From: Henningerozyma blattae CBS 6284
Taxonomy: Eukaryota; Ascomycota; Saccharomycetes; Saccharomycetales; Saccharomycetaceae
Length of the DNA stretch: 64,000 bases
Reading direction: 5' to 3'
Assembly (NCBI RefSeq): GCF_000315915.1
Contig: NC_020192.1
Coordinates: 1 to 64,000, forward strand
Position numbers and translations under genes: made by a program. This document shows positions 40,021 through 50,412 of this stretch, piece after piece; position 1 is the first letter of the stretch, and every line of letters starts with the position of its first letter. The notes below the pieces were generated by a model. It was not told the origin of the DNA and ran no database searches. It worked only from the letters and a program-made list of their open reading frames with translations.

Positions 40021-40944
40021 TTATGATTCTTGTGCTTGCACATAGTCGGTTAACACATCCAAATTTGAAACAACTATTTGATTATCTGTAATAAATGACA
40101 TTTCTACACCCTTTTGACTTGAGCTACTGGCAGTTAAAGTACTTCTTGACACCCAGGCGTCTGTATTTGTTGACAGGTTTTTTTTATAATTGAGTGTTAC
40201 TTTTGGGTTGGCTGATATTCCAGGTAAATCAAACCTGTTAATTAAAATACTACTCCATCCAGATAATTGAGAACCTTCAAAATCATTTTTGGGTTCATCA
40301 CCAATATGCCAAAATAATTTTTTCAGTTGATCACAAGGGACTCCTACTTTCTTTAAATGAGGATATCTCCTACATATATCGTTAAAACAATAATTAAATA
40401 TTTCAGGATTTGGTTTGGATATATCTAGATCATATGAAAGATAAATATCTTCGGAGTCAAAAAACTTGTATAAACCAAGGTTTCCTAAAAGAATCTTACA
40501 TATTGGATCCGTATTACTGATTATACCTATGATAATCTCAGGATGTTTCTGTTTAATATATGTAAGAAACCGTACTATATCATCATAAACAGTATATGCC
40601 ATTTTACCTTCAAATCTTACAAGTATTTCATTAATCATTTCATCAGGAACAGTATTAGGTTTGAATAACTCAATTATTAGTTTGCCCCACCAATCACTAG
40701 CAGATATATTCTTATACTTACCATATCTGGGATATTCTTTATTTATCTCTGAAAAACAACTATGAAACTTTTTTGTTAATACTTTAGAATCTACATTTAT
40801 ACCATATTTTTTGCCTACAATCGAGTATTGTTCCATCACAGGTAATGTCGGAGAATACAGAGTATTATAGGCATCAAATGTAAATACTTTAACATTTTTC
40901 AAAAAGCATTGGCTTTTATTGATAGAAGATACTGTTTTATTCAT
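40021..40944 (-). CDS. DPI35: HAD-family hydrolase-like protein Dpi35
   Basis: The 307-residue protein is of the haloacid-dehalogenase superfamily, similar to human HDHD3. Motif I is FTFDAYNTLYS (about 21-31) with the nucleophile Asp, motif II is IISNTDP (about 146) and the motif III Lys is in DISKPNPEIF (about 173). Motif IV GDEPKNDFEGSQLSGW lies at about 217-232. The motifs needed for hydrolysis are present. S. cerevisiae Dpi35 (YMR130W, 302 aa) has no assigned substrate. The assignment is supported by its position next to POM152 in both genomes, here with MLH2 between. Confidence 0.88.
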   Translation of the reverse strand: MNKTVSSINKSQCFLKNVKVFTFDAYNTLYSPTLPVMEQYSIVGKKYGINVDSKVLTKKFHSCFSEINKEYPRYGKYKNISASDWWGKLIIELFKPNTVPDEMINEILVRFEGKMAYTVYDDIVRFLTYIKQKHPEIIIGIISNTDPICKILLGNLGLYKFFDSEDIYLSYDLDISKPNPEIFNYCFNDICRRYPHLKKVGVPCDQLKKLFWHIGDEPKNDFEGSQLSGWSSILINRFDLPGISANPKVTLNYKKNLSTNTDAWVSRSTLTASSSSQKGVEMSFITDNQIVVSNLDVLTDYVQAQES

Positions 40945-41140
40945 TATTCTATAAGTTAAATAATTCCCTTATTACAACTTACATTATTGCTGATGTACGT
41001 TAAATAAAGGTATACTTGGATCTCGGAGATTTTAATATTTACGTAATATGATCAATAAAAATAAAGCTAGTATATGCTAGAATAAATAAAATTACATTCT
41101 AGTATCACAGAGAGAAACGTTACTGTTATTGCATATTATA

Positions 41141-43216
41141 ATGCCCATTCAGAAATTGGAAAAAGGCTCAGGTTGGAATTTAGTATCGAGCTCTTTTATC
41201 CAGAGCCCATATTCTGCTGTTAAAGAGTTAATTGAAAATGGAATTGATGCAACTCCCAAAAATATTAATTTAGAAATAGATTCTAAAACTGGAGGATGCG
41301 AATATATAAGTGTTAGAGATGATGGGCAAGGAGTCGCTCTAGATGATAGAGATATTATGTGTTTAAACCACACAACCTCAAAAATTGTACGGTACGAAGA
41401 TATTTCAGAATCTAGTTTCTTAGGATTTCGAGGAGAGGCTTTATTCATGCTAGCTAATCTTTGTAATAAGAAAGGATATTTGGAAATAGTTTCTCGAGTT
41501 GATAGTGAAAATATTGGTTCTAAATGGCGAGTAGATTCTGAAGGTAGAATTAAAGACCTTAGTAAAGGAAAAGTAGTACATCCAATAGGAACAACCATAA
41601 CGTTAGGTAGTCTATTTGGAGGACTAAGAGCTAGATATTTGGATATGTCTTCAAAATCACAAAAAACAATAGCAAAAATCAAACATCTTCTTTATCATTA
41701 TCACCTTTTAAATCCTAGCATAAGATTTCATTTTTATTTAGTTTCATTAAAAAGGGATGGATCAATTGTAAAGGGACTCCCACAATTGCTGAGCCTTCCT
41801 CAAAATATTAATTTATCTCGAACGTTGAGCATGATTATTGGTCTTAAACATTCTACCTCAATTAAAATAATATCGTCATTAAATGTTAAAATTAATGAGC
41901 ATTTATCTATTGATCTATTGTTACCGCTATCAAGAAGTGATACAAACTCAGATAATAAAGCTATAAAGAATAATTATCAATTTCTTGCCATTAATTCTAG
42001 ACCAGTATCAATACAATTGGATACAGGGCTTCGCTTAAAAAAAATGCTACAAAATATTTACAAAGAATTAGAACTAAATGCTCCTTTATTCTGGTATCTA
42101 AATATATATTATGATCCGCATTTAATTGATATAAATATTGAACCTGAGAAAAATGATGTTTTAATAAAGAATATCAGTGGCCTTCTAGAAAATGTTGGTG
42201 AAACTATAAAAAATATTATTATTCAAGAAGTTCGAAAAGTTAAAAATGATTTAGATGAATATGGACTTGGGGATGTGCCAAATAATTATAATGAGCCTAT
42301 TGATGAGCATCATACTCTCACGGCCTCCTCCTACATTCATCCCATTCAAAATTTACAAACAATTTCTCATCCTTCGAATGATTTGAGACAGAAATTACCC
42401 ATCTTAAAAAAAACTTGTACCAAAGATTGTTCAATTATTGCAAATACAATTAATAATCCAACAAATAACTCCCATACTACCGATTCTTTAAGACCTTCAA
42501 ACAACAGAAAACTAACTTTGGGTGAAATTACATCTGAGAAAATAGTATGCACTCTTTCAATGGAAGATACGTACACAGAGTCTGATTCAGGAAGCCTAGA
42601 AAAGAATACCCAAGAATCTTTATCGAGCGTAGATTTTAATAATACTACTTTAATAAATGAAGATTTAGAACTTTCAAAAGATAATTCCCTTTCTAATCCA
42701 TTTATTCTTTCTAAGTTGAAAGGTATGAAAAAGCAAAAAGAAATGTGTAAATTGGAACGACAACATATTTCATTAAACTCAGTTGAAAATAATAATGATA
42801 AACCAAATTTTTCGCAAAAGCTAACTTTAAGAAAACTAAATAAAGTGCAAGAAGAAACTCTCTTTAATCTTCAATTTTCTAAACTTAATAACACTTCTAC
42901 AGATAATAATAAAAATAATAACAAGCACATAGGATACAATAACAATAACAATCGCTATAAGAAAAGAAGGTTAGGGATGTTCTCAGAATTTACTAATAGA
43001 CATTGCCAAAAATTAGATTATACTGGATCTAACGATAAGATAATAGCATTTCTGTCAAGCTACCATTCTCTTGCAAATAATTCTCCAATTTCACTAATTT
43101 CTAATATTTTATTGGATGGGCTATCCAGTCGATTAAAAGATAAATCGGAAAATGTGAATTTGTGTTTACAAAAATCTCCAGAAGGTTGGCTAAAATATAT
43201 ACCTAATTCTATATAA
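41141..43216 (+). CDS. MLH2: MutL homologue Mlh2
   Basis: The 691-residue MutL-family protein has complete GHKL ATPase motifs: VKELIENGIDATP (motif I, about 24-36), RDDGQGV (motif II, about 61) and FLGFRGEAL (motif III, about 94). The C-terminal half is Asn/Ser-rich and lacks the DQHAAxERIRxE endonuclease motif of Pms1 and Mlh3, as expected for Mlh2. Mlh2 pairs with Mlh1, assists mismatch repair and limits meiotic gene-conversion tract length. The longer open frame begins with TTG at 41129; I chose the ATG at 41141. Neighbours RSC58 and RAD5 lie near MLH2 in S. cerevisiae (YLR032W-YLR035C). Confidence 0.9.
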   Translation: MPIQKLEKGSGWNLVSSSFIQSPYSAVKELIENGIDATPKNINLEIDSKTGGCEYISVRDDGQGVALDDRDIMCLNHTTSKIVRYEDISESSFLGFRGEALFMLANLCNKKGYLEIVSRVDSENIGSKWRVDSEGRIKDLSKGKVVHPIGTTITLGSLFGGLRARYLDMSSKSQKTIAKIKHLLYHYHLLNPSIRFHFYLVSLKRDGSIVKGLPQLLSLPQNINLSRTLSMIIGLKHSTSIKIISSLNVKINEHLSIDLLLPLSRSDTNSDNKAIKNNYQFLAINSRPVSIQLDTGLRLKKMLQNIYKELELNAPLFWYLNIYYDPHLIDINIEPEKNDVLIKNISGLLENVGETIKNIIIQEVRKVKNDLDEYGLGDVPNNYNEPIDEHHTLTASSYIHPIQNLQTISHPSNDLRQKLPILKKTCTKDCSIIANTINNPTNNSHTTDSLRPSNNRKLTLGEITSEKIVCTLSMEDTYTESDSGSLEKNTQESLSSVDFNNTTLINEDLELSKDNSLSNPFILSKLKGMKKQKEMCKLERQHISLNSVENNNDKPNFSQKLTLRKLNKVQEETLFNLQFSKLNNTSTDNNKNNNKHIGYNNNNNRYKKRRLGMFSEFTNRHCQKLDYTGSNDKIIAFLSSYHSLANNSPISLISNILLDGLSSRLKDKSENVNLCLQKSPEGWLKYIPNSI

Positions 43217-43649
43217 TTGGAGATGCATTTTTCTGAAAAAATGTAATTCTTTTGTGGTTTTATCTCATGATAAATTTATTACTGAAAGTAACTAGTAACT
43301 TAGAAACTTATTAGTACATTACTTTAGACAAATTACTTACTTTTTTTAAAAATAATTATTATTTATGAAAAGTTATTTAAGAGATGAAAGGAGATAAAAA
43401 AAATTATATGGTTAAAAAGAAACTTAAAAATGGAAATCATATTGAAAAAAAATTATATATGATGAAGAAAGATGAAATGTAAAATAAAAAGAAAAACATC
43501 TTGGAAGATATGCATACGAAAAAGATACTCACACGAGTGTTCCCTTAATATTAAATGATAATATTTGGCATATGAAGATGTAAAATAAGATTGTCTTTAC
43601 TTCCAAGGTGCTTTCTAATAGTAATGCTATTTTTGACTATTAATTGAGC
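43217..43649. other. MLH2-POM152 convergent spacer
   Basis: 433 bp of A-rich sequence between two 3' ends. No gene, RNA or repeat is recognised. Confidence 0.6.
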
Positions 43650-46600
43650 CTAATTTTGGAAAAAGGCGTCATTCTTGGCAGCGCAGAAAGCATCAGATAT
43701 TTCAATTGCTTCATAGGTACCTTGCAAACTAGTTGTGACCTTATATTCATAGTTCCAAATATCAGTGACTTTGTGAGTTTCGACAACATGTGGGTTACCA
43801 TCATTTTCAGAATTTTCTGTTCTTACATAAGTCAAAGCAAATGGTGGGGTACCTTCAAAGGAGAATATAACATCAGCTTGATCACCTTCATGAATATCTT
43901 CGTAGATATGTCTACCTTGTGAAACAGTGACAGAAGGAATTGGATGAATAATCAAGGAAAGTTTTCTAAATTCTTCAATAAAATTTGGATGTGTAAAATT
44001 CACAATACATTGAGATGATGAATCTTGAATTGAGTTAATAGAAATCTTACCTGGTTCAGATGCAACTCTTACAAATTGCTGTGAACGTTCTGTTGACCTC
44101 AGTAAGTTTCCGTTAAAGTCATAATTGATTGTGAAAGGAGCAACACCATTTAATTGATAAGAAACATAGTCTCCAACACAGTAGTTGGCGTTTGGATCTA
44201 ACAAATGAATCTTTGGAATATCTGTAATAGAAATTAGTATATTATTATTATTCTTATTGCTGTGCTTAGTGTTTAAAGAAAAATCACTAACACATCCATT
44301 CTTATCAATAATCTTTTCAATTGAAATTTCATGGTTACCTAATTTCAAACCATCATATAATTTATAATATGGGAAGTTAGATTCACTGATATCATCTAAA
44401 ATAAATTTATCAGTTCTTCCAGTGCTTTCGTGATAAATGGAGAAGGTTACAGAATAAGGACCTAAACCACTCAGGAATTTTAATTTTATAGCATCCAGTA
44501 GAGAATCTTGATCAGTATTGGCTGTACATGTTCTAAATGTCTTGCCTTGATCGACAAAATTAATTTCAGGAGCAGAATAGACTGATTGTTTAATTGTAAT
44601 ATAATCTTTCTTGCTGTGGGATTGTAAATCTTTTTTGCCGTAGTTTGCATCAAATACATTTTTGACTTTTACAATATATTCACCAGATTGATCATTAGGG
44701 AATAAAATGCTTGCTAATTTGGTGGAGGTGTGTATATTCTTCTTAACTCTATAACCATTTGGTGAAATTAACTCATATTCTAAGATAAATGGGGCAGCAC
44801 CAGTTAATGATAAATCAACAACATTTTCTACATTTTGGCATACATTCTTCTTTGTAAAGAGAATATCAGAAACCTTGTTAATATTTGCATTATTTAATAT
44901 TGTAAACGAAGGTCTATCTAAAAATGACACCTTAAAATGATTTTTATCCAAGTTGTTTATTATTCCATTACAGTAGTTATCATTCATCTCGATTAATCTA
45001 TAGATACCTTCTTCTTTAACTTTTAAGATTGGGTTTGAGTTAGAATTAAATCTAGCTTCATACAGTTTGATTCTATTTCCTTGATAATCAGAATGTTCAT
45101 ATACAACTTTAAACGGAGCTTCACCAGATAATTTTAAAGGAATTTCTGCAATTGAACCTTCTTTAATCATTACTTGGTTATTATTCTTTAAGTTCAAGAT
45201 ATCAAATTCGGTAGATGGAACATCCCTTCTTACGTTAATTTTCGTATCTGGTTCGCTTAAACCAACTAAACAACCACTTGAATCTTGAATGGAAACTAAA
45301 GAAACGATATAATCACCGCCGATATTAAATTTAGGAGTGGAAATTGTATATTCATTAGAATTGATATTTTCAATATTATAAGAAGTTCTTTTATTAGTTG
45401 ACGTTTCAATTATATCATAATTCAAAGTAAATGGTGCTTCACCCTTCAAGATAATATCAATATTACTTTGCTGACCTAAACACAACTTATTCTTTGATGA
45501 TAATGGAGATGGAGATTGTTTTAATTTAGCACCTGGTTTAACTCTCATCTTAGTATTGAAAGTGTACTCAGCAACTGGTTTTAATTCTATTGGATCAAGG
45601 AATAAATCATTAGATAATTGATCAAATATAATTTGATAATTACCTTCTTCAGCAGGAGAATAACTGAATTGCATACGGGTACTCTTCGAAGAAAATTTTT
45701 TTGTTTCATATAAGGTTTTCTTTGCATTTTTCAAGTCAATTTCGTCATCTGAATTCTTTGGTGAATTAGCATATTTATATATTTTTGCAATGTAATAGAA
45801 AGGTGGGACACCTGTAAATGTTAAATCAAAATTCAAACCAACTTGACCTACACATTGGTCTAGTATTGGTGAAGAGACAATCTTTAAATGAGGTGGGATT
45901 GGTTTGGAGACAATAATAGAATTCTTACCAAAGATTTGGCCCGAACAATAATTTGAGTTACAGGATTTTAATCTATAGGTACCAGGTTCATTAATTACAA
46001 ACTCGTGAATTGGGTTATTTGTTTTAATATCAAAAGTTTTAATTTCGTTTTTAGAGTTAATGAATTCCAAAGTAGCAGTATAAGGTTTTGCCATTAGCCA
46101 ATTTTCTTTTGCTATATTTGTATCTTTTGAAGATTTTTCATTGCTAATAATATTTTGACTAAACTTGATTAATATAGATCTCTTTGTTGGAGATTTTGAA
46201 TTGAATTTTTCGTCTAATGTAGCTCTTGGGATTGCATGAACATTAAAATCAAATAATAAATCTTGTTTTTTCAACATCTTATTTGAATATTCGGAGAAAT
46301 CAACTTTATTACCTAGAGCATCAATTAAATAATCTATTTTATAATTGTAGTTACCATCAATTAATAGTTGAGATTCCAAATCAATTGTAATATCTACATT
46401 TTGTGACCAATCAGAAAGCGTGTTTAAGTCCTTTGATGAATAAATATATTTTTGAGAAGCTTGCAAAGGTGATTGGAATAATTCTGGTTGTAAATTGGAT
46501 TCAATATATGAAAATGATTCATTATTTATAATTTTTGTATAAGATAATTTTAAAGGTGGTAACCCATTCAATGATAATTGAATATCATCTTTATCATTAA

Positions 46601-48146
46601 TACATTTGTTCAAAGAATCTCCTTCATTATTCAACCTTGAGAAAATCTTTGCAGATGGACAAGTTGGGATTAGAAGATGAGAGGTATATGTCTTTAACTT
46701 TAAATCATTTGAATCAATTATTTTATTAATTTCATAAAACCCAGTTGATTTTAAAGGTACAACAATATAGTGAATGTTATTTTCCAATTCATGGTTGATT
46801 TGTTGTAATTGTTGTTTTGTCTTTTTAGATAACAATTTTGTAGGATCTTTAATCAATTTAAAATCTTTATTGGTAAAATTTAATAATTGCTCATTTGAAT
46901 TTTTACTTAAGTCTTTATAATTTAATTGAATAAATTTAATTGAAGAAGTGGAATTAATACGAATTGGAACATTTATGAATTCTGGAGTGGCAAATGTTGG
47001 ATTAAATTGACAAAATGAATCATGGAAAGGGTTAAACATTGCAGTATTTTCTGGTAAAATTTTAATTGTTAATGCACCTTTAAAATGATTTGAATAATCA
47101 ATAACTTGATGGTGGTTTACTGAAGAACCAGTCAAAGATATTTCCTTGGTATTAATAAACTTTGAGAATATTATTATTAGATTTGATAAAAATACAAAAG
47201 TATTTTTATTGGAGATGAAGATATTAATTAAATTTAAACCAATTACTAATCCGATAATTAAAAGTTTATTTGAACCAAAAAAGTTATTTAATTTTAAAAA
47301 AGGTAACAAATAAAAAAATAATGAATCTAAAATCATATATTTAAAAATAAACCCAAATCTGGAATTTATCATAATATAGCCTGGAATTGGTAATCCATTT
47401 TTCAAGAGAATCAAATCATAAAGTTTATATAATTGTAAAATGATAAATACAATTATGATTAATCTTTTTTGTTTGGACTCATCAAGAATCTCTGTAGAAA
47501 TTAATGGTAAAGATTTATTATTATTTGTATTGTTGTTATTATAATTATTATTATTAGACTTTCTATTAGAAGTTGATGATTTCCCTTTGGAAATAATTCT
47601 TGAATCTGTGGAGGATCTTCTTTGTCTCAAATCACCAGAACTACCTTGTATACCTGTAGATGTTGGTTTTTGAAGGTAATATGAAGAAGATCTCGAATAA
47701 CAAGAAGTTGAAGATTCTGAACCAGAAACAGATCCGGAATCTGATTGGCTATCATCATAACCTCTCGAGAATCGTTGTGTATTTTGTAAATCCATATCCG
47801 GTTCTCCATTATGTATATCTTCATCTTCATCCAGATACGGAATACCTGTTGCATTGTCATCATAAGTTGCATTGCCATATTGGTTTAAATAACCATTTTG
47901 ATGATTTGAATTTATCTTACCTCGAGCCATATTCCCGTAAATATTATCTTGTAAATCTTCATCGTAGGGACTTTCTCCATAGAAACCTCCTGAAGAGCGA
48001 TCTTGACGTCGCTGTTGGGAAGATCGGCCTAGAGTAAATGGAGAATATTGAGATTGACTATTTGGACCGTTTCTAGCTGTATTATTATTATTCAACCAAT
48101 GATTCCCTCTCGGAGTACTTCCAAAATTAGTGTAATCTTTATCCAT
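43650..48146 (-). CDS. POM152: Nuclear pore membrane glycoprotein Pom152
   Basis: The 1498-residue protein is the membrane-ring nucleoporin Pom152. A hydrophilic Ser/Asn-rich N-terminus (about 1-230) faces the pore and includes an Asn-run region near 200-215. Three hydrophobic segments lie at about 229-253, 268-287 and 293-330. The long C-terminal part lies in the perinuclear lumen and consists of repeated Ig/cadherin-like beta domains. Each has a recurring pattern such as LTGAPPFxxxY (for example LTFTGVPPFYYIAK, LKGEAPFTLNYD, LSLTGAAPFILEYE, QLNGVAPFTINYD), and I count about eight. S. cerevisiae Pom152 has 1337 residues, so this one is longer, mostly in the N-terminus and inserts. Confidence 0.96.
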   Translation of the reverse strand: MDKDYTNFGSTPRGNHWLNNNNTARNGPNSQSQYSPFTLGRSSQQRRQDRSSGGFYGESPYDEDLQDNIYGNMARGKINSNHQNGYLNQYGNATYDDNATGIPYLDEDEDIHNGEPDMDLQNTQRFSRGYDDSQSDSGSVSGSESSTSCYSRSSSYYLQKPTSTGIQGSSGDLRQRRSSTDSRIISKGKSSTSNRKSNNNNYNNNNTNNNKSLPLISTEILDESKQKRLIIIVFIILQLYKLYDLILLKNGLPIPGYIMINSRFGFIFKYMILDSLFFYLLPFLKLNNFFGSNKLLIIGLVIGLNLINIFISNKNTFVFLSNLIIIFSKFINTKEISLTGSSVNHHQVIDYSNHFKGALTIKILPENTAMFNPFHDSFCQFNPTFATPEFINVPIRINSTSSIKFIQLNYKDLSKNSNEQLLNFTNKDFKLIKDPTKLLSKKTKQQLQQINHELENNIHYIVVPLKSTGFYEINKIIDSNDLKLKTYTSHLLIPTCPSAKIFSRLNNEGDSLNKCINDKDDIQLSLNGLPPLKLSYTKIINNESFSYIESNLQPELFQSPLQASQKYIYSSKDLNTLSDWSQNVDITIDLESQLLIDGNYNYKIDYLIDALGNKVDFSEYSNKMLKKQDLLFDFNVHAIPRATLDEKFNSKSPTKRSILIKFSQNIISNEKSSKDTNIAKENWLMAKPYTATLEFINSKNEIKTFDIKTNNPIHEFVINEPGTYRLKSCNSNYCSGQIFGKNSIIVSKPIPPHLKIVSSPILDQCVGQVGLNFDLTFTGVPPFYYIAKIYKYANSPKNSDDEIDLKNAKKTLYETKKFSSKSTRMQFSYSPAEEGNYQIIFDQLSNDLFLDPIELKPVAEYTFNTKMRVKPGAKLKQSPSPLSSKNKLCLGQQSNIDIILKGEAPFTLNYDIIETSTNKRTSYNIENINSNEYTISTPKFNIGGDYIVSLVSIQDSSGCLVGLSEPDTKINVRRDVPSTEFDILNLKNNNQVMIKEGSIAEIPLKLSGEAPFKVVYEHSDYQGNRIKLYEARFNSNSNPILKVKEEGIYRLIEMNDNYCNGIINNLDKNHFKVSFLDRPSFTILNNANINKVSDILFTKKNVCQNVENVVDLSLTGAAPFILEYELISPNGYRVKKNIHTSTKLASILFPNDQSGEYIVKVKNVFDANYGKKDLQSHSKKDYITIKQSVYSAPEINFVDQGKTFRTCTANTDQDSLLDAIKLKFLSGLGPYSVTFSIYHESTGRTDKFILDDISESNFPYYKLYDGLKLGNHEISIEKIIDKNGCVSDFSLNTKHSNKNNNNILISITDIPKIHLLDPNANYCVGDYVSYQLNGVAPFTINYDFNGNLLRSTERSQQFVRVASEPGKISINSIQDSSSQCIVNFTHPNFIEEFRKLSLIIHPIPSVTVSQGRHIYEDIHEGDQADVIFSFEGTPPFALTYVRTENSENDGNPHVVETHKVTDIWNYEYKVTTSLQGTYEAIEISDAFCAAKNDAFFQN

Positions 48147-48840
48147 TTGTGAGAAAGAATAATGAAATATGGATTAGTTAAAGGCCTATTTGGTATTATT
48201 TCTTTTTCTTATGTTTGATTGCTACCAATCTGAATAGATGTATTGTATATTTATCTATTATTATCTATATGTCAATAATAGAGATATAGTCGATGATTTT
48301 GTCTTTTAACTAGAAATTTGAATGTAACAACGACTTCAATTTGACCGCTGGAACTTAGGCTAATATACTGCTATCCCTTAGATAATTATCACTAGACAAA
48401 TCAGTCGAGTACCCCTTGAAAATTGTGGTGCAAATCTTTAGTCCTCACTATATCTAAACCTTTTCCTTTTGTATATATATATCATCGCATCTTATTTTTA
48501 GGCTGTGAAAAATAAAATTTACAGGGATGCGGTTACCCGGTCGACAGATCTGTTTTTGTTCTTTTTTTTCAATGGTGGGTGATTTTTTATGATATTTTTT
48601 CCTTTTTTTTTCTAGAAAAATTTTGGAAAAAATCTAAATTCCAAGAATTTGCGGGGTTCGAACTGTGGAATAAAGAATGTTAGGGTTGAAAATTGTGTTA
48701 AAATATTAGGGTTAGGGTTATTGAATATGCTGTTTGAATGAATATATATTAGTATATCTATATCCATATATATATATATATATATATAAATCTAAAAATC
48801 TAATAAAAGATAATGATACAAAGTATTAGACAACACTAGA
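48147..48840. promoter_or_regulatory. POM152 upstream region with Reb1 and Tbf1-like sites
   Basis: 694 bp. TTACCCGG (48533-48540) fits Reb1. GTTAGGGTT (48679-48687) and TTAGGGTTAGGGTTA (48706-48720) give three TTAGGG cores, the recognition element of Tbf1. In yeasts Tbf1 marks snoRNA promoters and, in some lineages, ribosomal-protein promoters. A (TA)n tract lies at 48764-48788 near the RSC58 stop. Such a dense set 390-570 bp before POM152 could also serve an unannotated RNA between 48150 and 48670, but I recognise no box C/D or H/ACA gene. Confidence 0.6.
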
Positions 48841-50412
48841 TTAGCGCTTATTTTTTCTCTTCTTCCCTACGTGCTGCCTTACAACTGGTACGTTACCGTT
48901 ATAGTTGGCTTGCAAAACTGGAAACATCCTTGATACACGACTGGTGATCTTAGTGTTGGAGGTGTCTGTGCTGGAAAGTAGTTCTCGTAGCATTCGTCTA
49001 GTTTGATAATATATTTGTCTTTCTTTCATATTAGGGATGTTGGTATCTTTATCATCTTTGGTAGCGTTTCTTATTCTTTGTTTTCTTAGTTTAATCATTT
49101 CTTGGATATTTTTATTAATTAATTGAGAAACACTTTCTTGACCATCTTTGAAACTATCGATTTCTATTTGGCTGACAAAATTCTCAGGTTTCCAACTTAA
49201 TAGATTTTCTAATTTGATAGAGATGGCTTCATTATCTTGATTCTCTTTGGAAGTTTGTATGTCATTCTCATTAGAAGTTGGTTCTATAGTTTCTGGTTTA
49301 TCATTTATTTTATTTTCCTTTATTGTTTCATCCTTTTGTACTGGTTTATCTTTTTGTATCCTTTCCTCTCTATTTTTCGCTACTTGTGGTAAATTTCCAT
49401 AGCCTATTCTCTTTAACCACATAGTGCTACGACTAATAGAATCAATTACTGTATGACCTTCATCAACAAATGGCGTCAAGTTTTTAAAATCTTCATTATA
49501 TTTTAGCCATACTGTTATAGGCAACAAATACCAATTAGGATGTAAATAATTCATACCATTTGTACTATTGCCACTGCCAGTACCGCTAGATGAATTATTC
49601 TCTCTTTCCACTCTAATAATTTCTCTTGGTGGCAACGTAGGATCAGGAATATTACTGATGTTCCCAGTTAAAAACCCCAATCTATTAGATGCATTGTTAT
49701 TCAAGTTCATTGATAGAGTACTTGGTAAGATATTATTGATTTCATAATTCGTATTTGGTAATTCATCAGATCTCTTGTCTAATTCGGATTTATTAATCTT
49801 GGATGAAAATAATTCCTCATTGGCAGTTTTAATATGATAATTATTTATTACACCAACTTGATAACTACTACTAATTTTAATATAATCTTCATTGATAATT
49901 TTTTCTAGTTCGCTAGTTTGAGGGAAATTTGTTTCATCATTTGAATTATTATTATTGGAAAGAAAATTGGTATTAAATCTATAGCATTCTCTAATAATTA
50001 ATTCACTAGAAAATTTATAGAATTTATCAACCATCAGATATTGTCTACTACCTTGTTTATAATAATTAATTAAAATCATACAAATTAACTTAATATCATG
50101 ATATAACTTATAAAATCCATTACTTTCAATCGAATATTCTTTGTTTTCAAATTTTTCTTCAATGCTTGTTAATTGATTTTTTAATTTCTCCTCATTTTTT
50201 ATATGACCTTGTGAGTTACATTTATTTTTAATATATTTATAATATGAATCATATATTTTATTAACATCATTTTCAAAAAAATTGTTAGGAAATTTTTCAT
50301 GAATAACATGGCATTTAAAACTAGCTGCTTTCAATATTGTGTGTAGATTATCCAAAACGACTGAGGATTCATCTTCTACAGGTAATTCCGTTGGTTGTTG
50401 ATTGGAATCCAT
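48841..50412 (-). CDS. RSC58: RSC chromatin-remodelling subunit Rsc58
   Basis: The 523-residue protein is close in length to S. cerevisiae Rsc58 (502 aa), a subunit of the nucleosome-remodelling RSC complex. Recognisable is the N-terminal LDNLHTILKAASFKCHVIHEKFPNNFF and the central HPNWYLLPITVWLKYNEDFKNLTPFVDEG (about 290-320). A strongly basic C-terminus (KKRKNKR) could be a nuclear signal. An Asn-run and a Gly/Ser/Asn-rich spacer are probable expansions. Identification relies on partial sequence similarity plus position between MLH2/POM152 and RAD5/ECM16. Confidence 0.88.
   Translation of the reverse strand: MDSNQQPTELPVEDESSVVLDNLHTILKAASFKCHVIHEKFPNNFFENDVNKIYDSYYKYIKNKCNSQGHIKNEEKLKNQLTSIEEKFENKEYSIESNGFYKLYHDIKLICMILINYYKQGSRQYLMVDKFYKFSSELIIRECYRFNTNFLSNNNNSNDETNFPQTSELEKIINEDYIKISSSYQVGVINNYHIKTANEELFSSKINKSELDKRSDELPNTNYEINNILPSTLSMNLNNNASNRLGFLTGNISNIPDPTLPPREIIRVERENNSSSGTGSGNSTNGMNYLHPNWYLLPITVWLKYNEDFKNLTPFVDEGHTVIDSISRSTMWLKRIGYGNLPQVAKNREERIQKDKPVQKDETIKENKINDKPETIEPTSNENDIQTSKENQDNEAISIKLENLLSWKPENFVSQIEIDSFKDGQESVSQLINKNIQEMIKLRKQRIRNATKDDKDTNIPNMKERQIYYQTRRMLRELLSSTDTSNTKITSRVSRMFPVLQANYNGNVPVVRQHVGKKRKNKR

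Noticed and set aside
41129..41140. Upstream TTG/GTG starts for MLH2, CDC33 (30779), MDJ2 (12698) and STO1 (63938)
   Set aside because: Yeast nuclear genes use ATG. The next ATG gives the expected N-terminus, and for STO1 the frame continues past the window edge.
48650..48675. Second tRNA-like B box (GGGGTTCGAACTG) near the Tbf1-like sites
   Set aside because: The T-stem does not pair and no anticodon arm is found. TTCGAA is self-complementary and arises easily.
48706..48720. TTAGGGTTAGGGTTA as a telomere end
   Set aside because: It is an internal, 15-bp tract between housekeeping genes. Yeast telomere repeats differ, and a Tbf1 site explains it better.
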